Of a stretch of DNA of 64,000 nt, positions 42,729 through 50,325 are shown piece after piece (the stretch's first letter is position 1; each line of letters begins with the position of its first letter). The notes below the pieces were generated by a model, which was given only the letters and a program-made list of their open reading frames with translations, did not search any database and was not told where the DNA came from. The DNA comes from Streptomyces halstedii. Lineage in GTDB: Bacteria > Actinomycetota > Actinomycetes > Streptomycetales > Streptomycetaceae. The DNA is taken from assembly GCA_000720535.1 (NCBI GenBank), contig JOAZ01000003.1, forward strand, positions 248,001 through 312,000, in the 5' to 3' direction. The translations under genes were made by a program, and so were the position numbers.

Positions 42729-43894
42729 GGGCGGCTCTCCTTGGGCAGGCCGAGGACGCGCTCGGCGATGATGTCGCGCTGGATCTCGTTCGATCCGGCG
42801 TAGATGGTGTCGGAGCGGGAGAAGAGGTACAACCGCTGCCGGTCGTCGAGATCGTACGGCTCCCCCGCGGCGAGCATGCCTGCGGCGCCGCTGACGTCCA
42901 TGGCGAGTTCGCCCAGCTCTCGGTGCCAGGTGGCCCAGAAGATCTTCCCGATGGACGCCTCGGGGCCCGGCGCCCCCGAGGCGGCGCCGTCGAGGATGCG
43001 CAGCGCGTTGCAGCGGATGGTCTCCAGTCCCGTCCAGGCGCGGGCGAGGCGGTCGCGGATCAGCGGGTCGTTCGCGGCGCCGTTGTGTTTCGCCCATGCG
43101 ATGACGGCCTCCAGCTCGCGCCGGAAGCCCACCTGCTGGCCGAGGGTGGAGACGCCCCGTTCGAAGCCGAGGGTGGCCATGGCGACCCGCCAGCCCTCGC
43201 CCGGGGCGCCCACGATGTGGTCGGCGCGAGTGCGGGCGCCGTCGAAGAAGACCTCGTTGAACTCGGAGGTGCCGGTCAGCTGGGTGATCGGCCGGATCTC
43301 GACACCGGGCTGGTCGAGCGGCACCAGGAGGTAGGAGAGTCCGTGGTGGCGGGACGAGCCGGGTGCGGTGCGGGCCACCACGAAGCACCACTGCGACGCG
43401 TGGGCGAGTGACGTCCAGGTCTTCTGTCCGGTGACCACCCACGCGCCCGTGTCGTCCCGCTCGGCCCTGGTGCGTACGTTCGCCAGGTCGGAACCGGCGT
43501 CGGGTTCGCTGTACCCCTGGCACCACAGCTCCTCGGCCGCGACGATCGGCGGCAGGAAGCGGGCGCGCTGCTCGGCCGTGCCGAAGGCCACCAGGGTGGG
43601 GCCGAGCAGTTGCTCACCGATGTGGTTGACACGGGCGGGGGCGTCGGCGAGGGCGTACTCCTCGTGGAAGGCGACCTGCTGTTCGAGGCTCGCGCCCCGG
43701 CCTCCGTACTCCTCGGGCCAGCCCACACAGGTCCAGCCCTCGGCCGCCATGTGGCGTTCCCAGGCGAGGCGTTCGGCGAAGACCTCGTGCTCCCGGCCCG
43801 GCCCGCCTCGACCGCGCAGGCCCGCGAACTCTCCCGTGAGGTGGGCGGCCAGCCAGCCGCGGATCTCGGCGCGGAACTCCTCGACGCTGCTCAT
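42725..43894 (-). CDS. fadE30: Acyl-CoA dehydrogenase of HIP-CoA degradation (FadE30)
   Basis: 389 aa (about 385 in M. tuberculosis). Acyl-CoA dehydrogenase with N-terminal helical domain, CQGYSEPDAGSDLANVRTRA flavin-loop region and VVTGQKTWTSLAHAS. The C-terminal domain ends SDTIYAGSNEIQRDIIAERVLGLPKE, where IYAGSNEIQ is the FAD contact loop. FadE30 introduces the first double bond into the propionyl-CoA side chain of the C/D-ring intermediate. First gene of the fadE30-ipdF-kstR2-fadA6 operon, with a KstR2-like box 16 bases upstream. Confidence 0.88.
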   Translation of the reverse strand: MSSVEEFRAEIRGWLAAHLTGEFAGLRGRGGPGREHEVFAERLAWERHMAAEGWTCVGWPEEYGGRGASLEQQVAFHEEYALADAPARVNHIGEQLLGPTLVAFGTAEQRARFLPPIVAAEELWCQGYSEPDAGSDLANVRTRAERDDTGAWVVTGQKTWTSLAHASQWCFVVARTAPGSSRHHGLSYLLVPLDQPGVEIRPITQLTGTSEFNEVFFDGARTRADHIVGAPGEGWRVAMATLGFERGVSTLGQQVGFRRELEAVIAWAKHNGAANDPLIRDRLARAWTGLETIRCNALRILDGAASGAPGPEASIGKIFWATWHRELGELAMDVSGAAGMLAAGEPYDLDDRQRLYLFSRSDTIYAGSNEIQRDIIAERVLGLPKESRP

Positions 43895-43909
43895 GGCGGT
43901 ACGTTAATC

Positions 43910-43927
43910 TACCAAACACTTGTTAGG
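43910..43927. promoter_or_regulatory. KstR2-like operator between fadE30 and the hydratase gene
   Basis: TACCAAACACTTGTTAGG fits AnCAAnnnnTTGnT exactly and keeps the mycobacterial half-site CTTGTT. Its reverse strand differs from the 25512 box only at the two centre bases and the last base. It fills most of the 46-base gap between the two divergent start codons, so one bound dimer should shut both operons. Confidence 0.82.
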
Positions 43928-43940
43928 GAAGGAGGGGCCG

Positions 43941-44834
43941 ATGTCCGCTGCCCACGAGGAACCGGAACGCGGGGTACCCGCGGCCGACGAACCGGTACGC
44001 GACGAACCGGTGCTCTACGAGAAGCGGGGCCCGGTCGCGACGGTGACCATGAACCGGCCCGACTACCGCAACGCGCAGAACTCCGCGATGACCTACGCCC
44101 TGGACCGGGCCTTCTACCGCGCGGCCGGGGACGGCGAGGTCAAGACCGTCGTCCTGGCCGGCGCGGGGAAGCACTTCTCCGCGGGGCACGACATCGGCAC
44201 CCCGGAGCGGGACGCCCACCTGCCGTTCGACCGCAGGGCGGGACTGTGGTGGGACCACTCGGACAAGGCGGGCGCGGAGAGCCGCTTCGCCCGTGAGTCC
44301 GAGGTCTACCTGGGCATGTGCCGCCGCTGGCGGGAACTGCCCAAACCGGTCATCGCGTCCGTGCAGGGCGCGTGTGTGGCGGGCGGGCTGATGCTCGCCT
44401 GGGTGTGCGACCTGATCGTGGCCTCCGAGGACGCGTTCTTCGCCGACCCGGTCGTGCGGATGGGTATCCCCGGTGTGGAGTACTTCGCGCACCCCTGGGT
44501 GATGCCGCCGCGCGTGGCGAAGGAGTTCCTCTACACCGGCGACCGCATGGACGCCCGCCGCGCCTACGAGGTCGGCATGGTCAACCGGGTCGTCCCCCGG
44601 GAGGAGCTGGCCGACCGCACCCGCGAACTGGCCCTGCGCATCGCCGAGATGCCGCGCCTGGGCCTCGCCCTGACCAAACGCGCCGTCAACCAGGCCGAGG
44701 ACCTCCAAGGGCTGCACACCGGGCTGGACTCGGTGTTCGGCCTGCACCACCTGGCGCACGCGCACAACGCCGAGACCGCGCCGGACGCGCTCGGCGGCAT
44801 GGACATCCGGGCGATGAAGAAGGCGGGCAGCTGA
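43941..44834 (+). CDS. Enoyl-CoA hydratase/crotonase of the KstR2 regulon
   Basis: 297 aa from ATG 43941 with GGGAAGGAGG upstream; an earlier Met lies inside the operator. Crotonase core: AGKHFSAGHDIG (about 80-91), GACVAGGLMLAWVCDLIVASEDAFFAD, and GIPGVEYFAHPWVMPPRVAKEFLYTGD. It has about 30 extra N-terminal residues and a larger middle insertion than FadB-type hydratases. Its likely job is to hydrate the FadE30 product, the step assigned to an EchA in mycobacteria. It occupies the place where fadD3 sits in M. tuberculosis. TGATG overlap with the next gene. Confidence 0.8.
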   Translation: MSAAHEEPERGVPAADEPVRDEPVLYEKRGPVATVTMNRPDYRNAQNSAMTYALDRAFYRAAGDGEVKTVVLAGAGKHFSAGHDIGTPERDAHLPFDRRAGLWWDHSDKAGAESRFARESEVYLGMCRRWRELPKPVIASVQGACVAGGLMLAWVCDLIVASEDAFFADPVVRMGIPGVEYFAHPWVMPPRVAKEFLYTGDRMDARRAYEVGMVNRVVPREELADRTRELALRIAEMPRLGLALTKRAVNQAEDLQGLHTGLDSVFGLHHLAHAHNAETAPDALGGMDIRAMKKAGS

Positions 44835-46009
44835 TGGACCTGGCGTTCGACGCGGCGGACGAGGCGTTCCGTACCGAGGCGCGCGACTGGCTGGCCGCTC
44901 ACGTCCCCTCCGTCCCGCTGCCGTCCCTGGAGACGGCCGAGGGCTTCGCCGCCCACCGGGAGTGGGAGGCCGCGCTGGCGGCCGACCGCTGGTCGGTGGT
45001 GTCCTGGCCCGAGGAGTACGGCGGGCGGGGCGGCTCGGTCCTGCGCTGGCTGGTCTTCGAGGAGGAGTACTTCGCCGCCGGGGCACCCGGCCGGGTCAGC
45101 CAGAACGGCATCAACCTGCTCGCCCCCACGCTCTTCGAGCACGGCACCGCCGAGCAGCGCGCCCGTGTCCTGCCCGCCATGGCGCGCGGTGAGGTCGTCT
45201 GGGCGCAGGCCTGGTCCGAGCCGGAGTCCGGTTCCGACCTCGCCTCGCTGCGCTCGACGGCGGTCCGTACCGACGGCGGCTGGCTGCTGCGCGGGCAGAA
45301 GGCCTGGTCGTCGCGGGCGGCCTTCGCGGACCGGGCCTTCGGCCTGTTCCGCAGCGACCCGGACGCGGACCGGCCGCACCGGGGGCTCACGTACCTGATG
45401 TTCCCGCTGGACGCCGAGGGGGTCACCGTGCGGCCCGTCGGACGCCTCGACGGCAAGCCCGCGTTCGCCGAACTCTTCCTGGACGACGTGTTCGTACCGG
45501 ACCGGGACGTCATCGGCGGGCCGGGCCAGGGCTGGCGGGTGGCGATGAGCACCACCGGCGACGAGCGCGGGCTCACCCTGCGCAGTCCGGGCCGCTTCAC
45601 CGCCGCCGCCGACCGGCTGACCGCCCTGTGGCGCGAGCGGGCGGACCCCACCGACACCGCGCTGCGCGACCGGGTCGCCGACGCGGTGATCGGCGCCCGC
45701 GCCTACCGGCTGTTCTCCTACGCGGCCGCCTCCCGCATGCTGCGCGACGAGGGCGGACCGGCCCCGGCCGCCTCCAGCCTCAACAAGGTCTACTGGTCCG
45801 AGCTGGACATCGCGCTGCACGAGACGGCGCTCGACCTGCTGGGTCCGCTCGGTGAACTCGCCGACCACGCACCGGAGTCGCCCGCCCGGGGCGGCTGGGC
45901 CGAGGGCTACACCTTCTCCCTGGCCGGGCCCGTCTACGCCGGCACCAACGAGATCCAGCGCGACATCATCGCCGAGCGGCTGCTCGGCCTGCCGAAGGGA
46001 CGCCGCTGA
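44834..46009 (+). CDS. fadE31: Acyl-CoA dehydrogenase (FadE31-like)
   Basis: 391 aa. N-terminal SWPEEYGGRGGSVLRWLVFEEEY, AQAWSEPESGSDLASLRSTA, LLRGQKAWSSRAAFADRAFGLF, and the closing PVYAGTNEIQRDIIAERLLGLP. Full ACAD fold. Position directly before two half-strength ACADs mirrors fadE31-fadE32-fadE33, which act in the late C/D-ring steps; FadE31 and FadE32 are believed to act together. The symbol is by position and size rather than a demonstrated orthology. Overlaps by one base at each end with neighbours (TGATG). Confidence 0.75.
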   Translation: MDLAFDAADEAFRTEARDWLAAHVPSVPLPSLETAEGFAAHREWEAALAADRWSVVSWPEEYGGRGGSVLRWLVFEEEYFAAGAPGRVSQNGINLLAPTLFEHGTAEQRARVLPAMARGEVVWAQAWSEPESGSDLASLRSTAVRTDGGWLLRGQKAWSSRAAFADRAFGLFRSDPDADRPHRGLTYLMFPLDAEGVTVRPVGRLDGKPAFAELFLDDVFVPDRDVIGGPGQGWRVAMSTTGDERGLTLRSPGRFTAAADRLTALWRERADPTDTALRDRVADAVIGARAYRLFSYAAASRMLRDEGGPAPAASSLNKVYWSELDIALHETALDLLGPLGELADHAPESPARGGWAEGYTFSLAGPVYAGTNEIQRDIIAERLLGLPKGRR

Positions 46010-46989
46010 TGCGCTTCCTCCTCGACGCCGAACAGCGGGAGTTCGCCCGCTCCCTGGACGGTCTGCTCTCCTCCGCCGGCACCCCGGCCGCCGTCCGGGC
46101 CTGGGCGTCCGGCGACCGGGCCCCGGGACGGGCCCTGTGGACGCGGCTGGGCGAGGCGGGGGTCTTCGCGCTGGCCGTGCCCGAGCAGTACGGCGGATTC
46201 GGCCTGATGCCGGTCGAACTGACCGTGGCGTTCACCGAGTTGGGGAAGTGTGCGGCCCCGGGCCCACTGGCCGAGACGGTCGCCGCCGCGGCCCTCCTGG
46301 ACCGGGTCGGCGGTGCGGCGGCCGGCCGGCTGCCCGGCATCGCCGCCGGCACGACCGTCGCCTCGCTCCAGGTGACGTCCTTCGGCCCGTACGCCCTGGA
46401 CGCCGACGCGGCCGACGCGGTGTTCGCCGTGGACGGCGACACCCTGCGGGTGGCCCGCGGGGCCGGTTCCGTACAGCACTCGGCCGATCCGGCGCGGCGG
46501 CTGGCACGGCCGTCCGGCGGGGAGGTCCTGGCCCGGGGCCCGGCGGTGGCGGCGGCCGCAGCGTACGCCACGGACGTGGCCGCGCTCGTCACCGCGGCCC
46601 AGGCGCTCGGTCTCGGCCGCACCCTGCTGGCCCGTACCGTCGCCTACGTCAACGGGCGCACCCAGTTCGGTGTGCCCGTGGGCTCGTTCCAGGCCGTGAA
46701 GCACCGGCTGGCGGACACGCTGGTCGCCCTGGAGTTCGCCGAACCGCTGGTGCGCGGCGCCGCGCTCGCGCTCGCGGCCGGGGACGACGCGGCGGGCCGG
46801 GAGATCGCGGCGGCCAAGGTCACGGCCGGCGAGGCCGCCTACCGGGCGGCGCGCACGGCACTCCAGCTGCACGGTGCCGTGGGCTACACCGACGAACTGG
46901 ACCTGTCCCTGTGGATCCGCAAGGCCCGGCCGCTGCGCGACGCCTGGGGCACCCCGGCCGCGTGCCGGGCCCGCGTACTGGCCGCCTGA
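46009..46989 (+). CDS. fadE32: Short acyl-CoA dehydrogenase subunit (FadE32-like)
   Basis: 326 aa, shorter than a standard ACAD (about 380) because the middle beta domain is reduced. Motifs AVPEQYGGFGLMPVEL, RTQFGVPVGSFQAVKHRLADT (FAD/helix region) and ALQLHGAVGYTDELDLSLWIRKA are intact. Short ACADs of steroid degraders form alpha2beta2 heterotetramers with a partner in which only one subunit supplies the catalytic base. This one lacks the usual IYAGTNEIQ C-terminal loop, consistent with such a partner role. M. tuberculosis FadE32 is about 322 aa. Confidence 0.72.
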   Translation: MRFLLDAEQREFARSLDGLLSSAGTPAAVRAWASGDRAPGRALWTRLGEAGVFALAVPEQYGGFGLMPVELTVAFTELGKCAAPGPLAETVAAAALLDRVGGAAAGRLPGIAAGTTVASLQVTSFGPYALDADAADAVFAVDGDTLRVARGAGSVQHSADPARRLARPSGGEVLARGPAVAAAAAYATDVAALVTAAQALGLGRTLLARTVAYVNGRTQFGVPVGSFQAVKHRLADTLVALEFAEPLVRGAALALAAGDDAAGREIAAAKVTAGEAAYRAARTALQLHGAVGYTDELDLSLWIRKARPLRDAWGTPAACRARVLAA

Positions 46990-47026
46990 CGCGTGACCGG
47001 GCGCACCCCACCGAGAGGAGCAGCCG

Positions 47027-48103
47027 ATGAGGCTGACGGAGGAGCAGGAAGAACTGCGGTCGGCCGTGCGGTCGGCGCTGACACGGCATCAGGGGCCGGA
47101 AGCCTGGGCGGTGTTGTCGGGTCGGATGGGGCTCGCCGGCCTGGCCGTACCCGAGGGGTACGGCGGGGCCGGGGGCGGCGCGCGGGACGTCCATGTGCTG
47201 ATGGAGGAGCTGGGGCGGAGCCTGAGCCCGCTGCCGTACCTCGGCTCGGCGGTGCTCACGGCCGGGGCGTTGCTCGCCTCGGGCGACGAGGATGCCTGCG
47301 GGCGGCTGCTGCCGGGGCTCGCCGGAGGCACCTCGGTGGGCACCCTGGCCTGGGCCGAGGCGGGTTCCTGGGATCCGGCCGCGCTGCGCGCCGAGGCGGT
47401 GCCCGGCCCGGACGGCGGCTGGCTGGTCGACGGGGTCAAGGAACACGTACTGGACTGGCCCGGCACCGATGTGCTGCTCGTCGCCGCCCGGACGGCGGCC
47501 GGGGTGTCGCTCTTCGAGGTGGCGGCGGACGGCGCCGGGGCGCGCCGGACCCCTCTGGTCACCATGGACGGGACCAGGGGCCAGGCCCGGTGGGTGCTGG
47601 ATGGTGCCGAGGGGCGGCTGCTCGGTGTGGACGGCGACGGGGCGCGGTGCCTGGAGCGGGTGCGGGACCTGGCCTGTACGGCGCTGGCCGCCGAACAGGT
47701 GGGCGCCGCCGGGCGCGCTCTGGAACTCACCGTCGCCTACGCGCGCGACCGGGTCCAGTTCGGCCGCCCCATCGGCTCGTTCCAGGCCGTCAGGCACCGG
47801 CTCGCGGACGCCTACGTCCAGGTGGAGTCGGCGCGTTCGGCGGCCCTGGGAGCCGCGTTCGCCGCCGATCTGGATCCCGCCGCGCTGCCGAGGGCCGCCG
47901 CCGTCGCGAAGTCGGTCTGCTCCGAGGCGTTCTCGGCGGTGGCCGGCGAGATGATCCAGCTGCACGGCGGGATCGGTATCACCTGGGAGCACGACGCGCA
48001 CCGCTACTTCAAGCGGGCCCACGGGGCGGGCGAGCTGTTCGGTCCGCCCGCACGGCACCGGGCACGGCTCGCCGCCGGCCTCGGGCTGCCGTCCGCGTGC
48101 TGA
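47027..48103 (+). CDS. fadE33: Short acyl-CoA dehydrogenase subunit (FadE33-like)
   Basis: 358 aa, ATG 47027 with GAGAGGAGC upstream, 37 bases after the previous stop. Starts MRLTEEQEELRSAVRSALTRHQ and keeps AVPEGYGGAGGGARDVHVLMEELG, RDRVQFGRPIGSFQAVRHRLAD and MIQLHGGIGITWEHDAHRYFKRA. The HGGIG(I/V)TWEHD segment is common in heteromeric steroid ACADs. Probably the third ACAD of the fadE31-32-33 set. The middle domain is again small; a heteromer with FadE32-like or FadE31-like protein is expected. Confidence 0.72.
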   Translation: MRLTEEQEELRSAVRSALTRHQGPEAWAVLSGRMGLAGLAVPEGYGGAGGGARDVHVLMEELGRSLSPLPYLGSAVLTAGALLASGDEDACGRLLPGLAGGTSVGTLAWAEAGSWDPAALRAEAVPGPDGGWLVDGVKEHVLDWPGTDVLLVAARTAAGVSLFEVAADGAGARRTPLVTMDGTRGQARWVLDGAEGRLLGVDGDGARCLERVRDLACTALAAEQVGAAGRALELTVAYARDRVQFGRPIGSFQAVRHRLADAYVQVESARSAALGAAFAADLDPAALPRAAAVAKSVCSEAFSAVAGEMIQLHGGIGITWEHDAHRYFKRAHGAGELFGPPARHRARLAAGLGLPSAC

Positions 48104-48160
48104 GGTCCCCACCGACGCCCGTACGCCGCACCCTTCCGACCGGCAGAGAGGCCGCGCACC

Positions 48161-48949
48161 ATGGACATCGGCAATCCCCTGGACTTCACGGGCCGCGTGG
48201 TCCTCGTCACCGGCGGCACCAAGGGCATCGGGGCCGCCGTCGCCGAGGCGTTCCTCGGGGCGGGGGCGGAGGTGGCCGTCTGCGGACGCCACGCACCGGA
48301 CGCCGGGCCGGCGGCGGGGGGCCGGGAGGCGTTCTTCGTCCCCGCCGACGTACGCGATCCCGTGGCGGCGGCCGGACTGGTCGATTCCACGGTGGAGCGC
48401 TTCGGCCGCCTCGACGTCCTCGTCAACAACGCGGGCGGCTCCCCCGACGCCGACGCCGCCACCGTCTCGCCCCGCTTCGTGGAGAGGATCGTCGCGCTGA
48501 ACCTGCTCGCGCCGTTCTACGTGGCGCAGGCGGCCCACCGCGTCATGCGGGCCCAGGAGGAGGGCGGGTCGGTCGTCAACATCGGCAGCGTCTCCGCCCA
48601 CGACCCGCAGCCCGGTACGGCCGCCTACACGGCGGCCAAGGCCGGGCTGCTGGGCCTCACCAAGGCCCTGGCCCTCGAATGGGCGCCGCGGGTGCGGGTC
48701 AACCACATCACCACCGGGCTGATCCGCACCGAGAGCGCGGCGTCCGTGTACGGCGCCGACGGCGGGGCGTCGGTGACCCGGACCCTCCCGATGGCCCGCA
48801 TGGCCGTCCCCGGTGACGTCGCCCGCGCCTGCCTCTTCCTCGCGGGCCCGCTGGCCGGATACGTCAACGGCGCGGACCTGGCGGTGCACGGCGGCGGGGA
48901 GTTCCCGGCGCGCTACCTCGCCGCGCGGGCGGCGGACCCGGCGCGGTAG
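48161..48949 (+). CDS. SDR of the KstR2 regulon (Rv3549c-like)
   Basis: 262 aa, ATG 48161 with GAGAGGC upstream. Rossmann VLVTGGTKGIGAAVAEAF, NNAGGSPDADAATVSP, Ser in NIGSVSAHDPQPG, Tyr/Lys in AAYTAAKAGLLGL and an ending YVNGADLAVHGGGEFPARYL. The NAGGSP motif is found in SDRs such as Rv3549c, which in M. tuberculosis is next to echA20. Here it closes the fadE operon, so the gene has moved. Probable hydroxyacyl-CoA or hydroxyl oxidation step in HIP breakdown. Confidence 0.78.
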   Translation: MDIGNPLDFTGRVVLVTGGTKGIGAAVAEAFLGAGAEVAVCGRHAPDAGPAAGGREAFFVPADVRDPVAAAGLVDSTVERFGRLDVLVNNAGGSPDADAATVSPRFVERIVALNLLAPFYVAQAAHRVMRAQEEGGSVVNIGSVSAHDPQPGTAAYTAAKAGLLGLTKALALEWAPRVRVNHITTGLIRTESAASVYGADGGASVTRTLPMARMAVPGDVARACLFLAGPLAGYVNGADLAVHGGGEFPARYLAARAADPAR

Positions 48950-48968
48950 GAACGGCGTACGCGACACC

Positions 48969-48996
48969 GGCCCGGACCCTCGTGGGGGTCCGGGCC
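48969..48996. terminator. Perfect 11-bp hairpin after the fadE operon
   Basis: GGCCCGGACCC (48969-48979) pairs with GGGTCCGGGCC (48986-48996) over a six-base loop, 20 bases after the SDR stop. It separates the operon from the convergent hsaA. Confidence 0.75.
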
Positions 48997-49079
48997 GTGG
49001 CGTCCGGGACCGGCTGGGAGCCGGGCCGTCGCGGGCGGGGCCGGGCCGGGTGTGCCGGGGCCGTGGCGGGGGCCGGGTC

Positions 49080-50246
49080 TCAGACCAGGTTGTCCTCGAC
49101 CGTCAGCCCGAAGGCCCCCCGCCCGTACATCGCCAGGGCCCGTTCCACGTCGTTGGCCACATGGACGCTTCCGGCGTGGGCGTCCCGCCAGGCGCGCTCG
49201 ACGGGGTTGCCGCGCCGCAGCGAGGTGCCGCCGGCGGTCTTGAAGAGCAGGTCGATCGCGGCGACGGCCCGTTCGGTGCCCCGGACCTGGTCCCGCCGTG
49301 CGCGCAGCCGCAGTTCCACGGGGATGTCCTTCCCGGCCTCGGCCAGTTCGTACAGCTCGCGCAGGTTGCGGTCCATCTGGAGGACGGTCGCGTCGACGTC
49401 GGAGGCGGCGCGGGCGATGGCCACCTGGGCGAACGGGTCCTCGGCGAACCTTCCGCCGCCCAGGCTGAGCCGCACCCGCTCCTTCATCAGGGAGACGTAG
49501 GAGGCGTAGCCGCCGGACACGGCGCCGATCACCGGGGCGGTGATGGCGCTCGTGAAGACCGTCCCGAACGGCAGCCGGTACAGCGGCCCCTGGTTGACCT
49601 GCTGTCCTGGCCCCCTCAACTGGGCCTGCTCGTAGTTGCGCAGGACCCGGTGGGCGGGGACGAACACCGCGTCCACGAGGATGTCGTTGCTGGCGGTGCC
49701 GCGCAGCCCGACGACGTCCCACACGTCCTCGATGCGGTAGTCGCGGCGGGGCGCCAGGACGGTGAGGAAGTCCACCGGACGGCCCTCAGCCCCGACGACG
49801 AGGGCGCCGAGCAGGGCCCATCCGGCGTGCTCGCAGCCCGAGGAGAAGCTCCACCGGCCGGTGAGTTCGTAGCCCCCGTCGACGGGTGTGAGCCGCCCCA
49901 CCGGCGCGTAGGAGGAGGAGATCCGGGTGTCCGGGTCCTCGCCCCAGACGTCGTCCTGCGCCCGCCGGGGGAAGAGGCCCAACTGCCAGGGGTGGACGCC
50001 CAGGACGGACGCCACCCAGCCGGTGGAGCAGCACACCGCGGAGATCTCCCGCACCACCCGGTAGAAGTCGGCCGGGTGGGCTTCCAGGCCGCCGTAGCGG
50101 GCGGGCTGGAGCATCCGGAAGACTCCGGCCCCGGCCAGTTCGCCGATCGTGCCCTCCGGTATCCGCCGGTTCTCGTCCGCGGCGACGGCCCGTTCGCCGA
50201 TGGCCGGCAGCAGGGCGCGTACCGCGTCCAGGACCTCGTTGCCCAT
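49080..50246 (-). CDS. hsaA: 3-HSA hydroxylase, oxygenase component (HsaA)
   Basis: 388 aa from ATG 50246 with GGAGGACGG upstream. Flavin monooxygenase of the acyl-CoA dehydrogenase-like group D. STGWVASVLGVHPWQLGLFP, DPDTRISSSYAPVG, FSSGCEHAGWALLG, VVGLRGTASNDI and AWRDAHAGSVHVANDVERA align in memory with M. tuberculosis HsaA (about 394 aa). HsaA hydroxylates 3-HSA to the catechol 3,4-DHSA using reduced flavin from HsaB. No hsaB, hsaC or hsaD lies nearby, so the reductase and ring-A meta-cleavage genes must be elsewhere. Grouped with fadD3-like and kstD genes. Confidence 0.88.
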   Translation of the reverse strand: MGNEVLDAVRALLPAIGERAVAADENRRIPEGTIGELAGAGVFRMLQPARYGGLEAHPADFYRVVREISAVCCSTGWVASVLGVHPWQLGLFPRRAQDDVWGEDPDTRISSSYAPVGRLTPVDGGYELTGRWSFSSGCEHAGWALLGALVVGAEGRPVDFLTVLAPRRDYRIEDVWDVVGLRGTASNDILVDAVFVPAHRVLRNYEQAQLRGPGQQVNQGPLYRLPFGTVFTSAITAPVIGAVSGGYASYVSLMKERVRLSLGGGRFAEDPFAQVAIARAASDVDATVLQMDRNLRELYELAEAGKDIPVELRLRARRDQVRGTERAVAAIDLLFKTAGGTSLRRGNPVERAWRDAHAGSVHVANDVERALAMYGRGAFGLTVEDNLV

Positions 50247-50257
50247 CGTCCGTCCTC

Positions 50258-50305
50258 CATGCCCGTGTGGATCGTGACCGTCATGCCCGTGTGGATCGTG
50301 ACCGT
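50258..50305. repeat. Exact 24-bp tandem duplication in the hsaA leader
   Basis: The 24 bases starting CATGCCCGTGTGGATCGTGA at 50258 are repeated without change at 50282-50305. They lie immediately upstream of the hsaA ribosome-binding site. Confidence 0.9.
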
Positions 50306-50325
50306 TCGGCTGCGGGACGCGTCCG

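Noticed and set aside
50247-50325. Small peptide gene encoded by the 24-bp repeats (Met-Thr-Val-Thr-Ile-His-Thr-Gly)
   Set aside because: It would overlap the start of hsaA out of frame, and it has no ribosome site.
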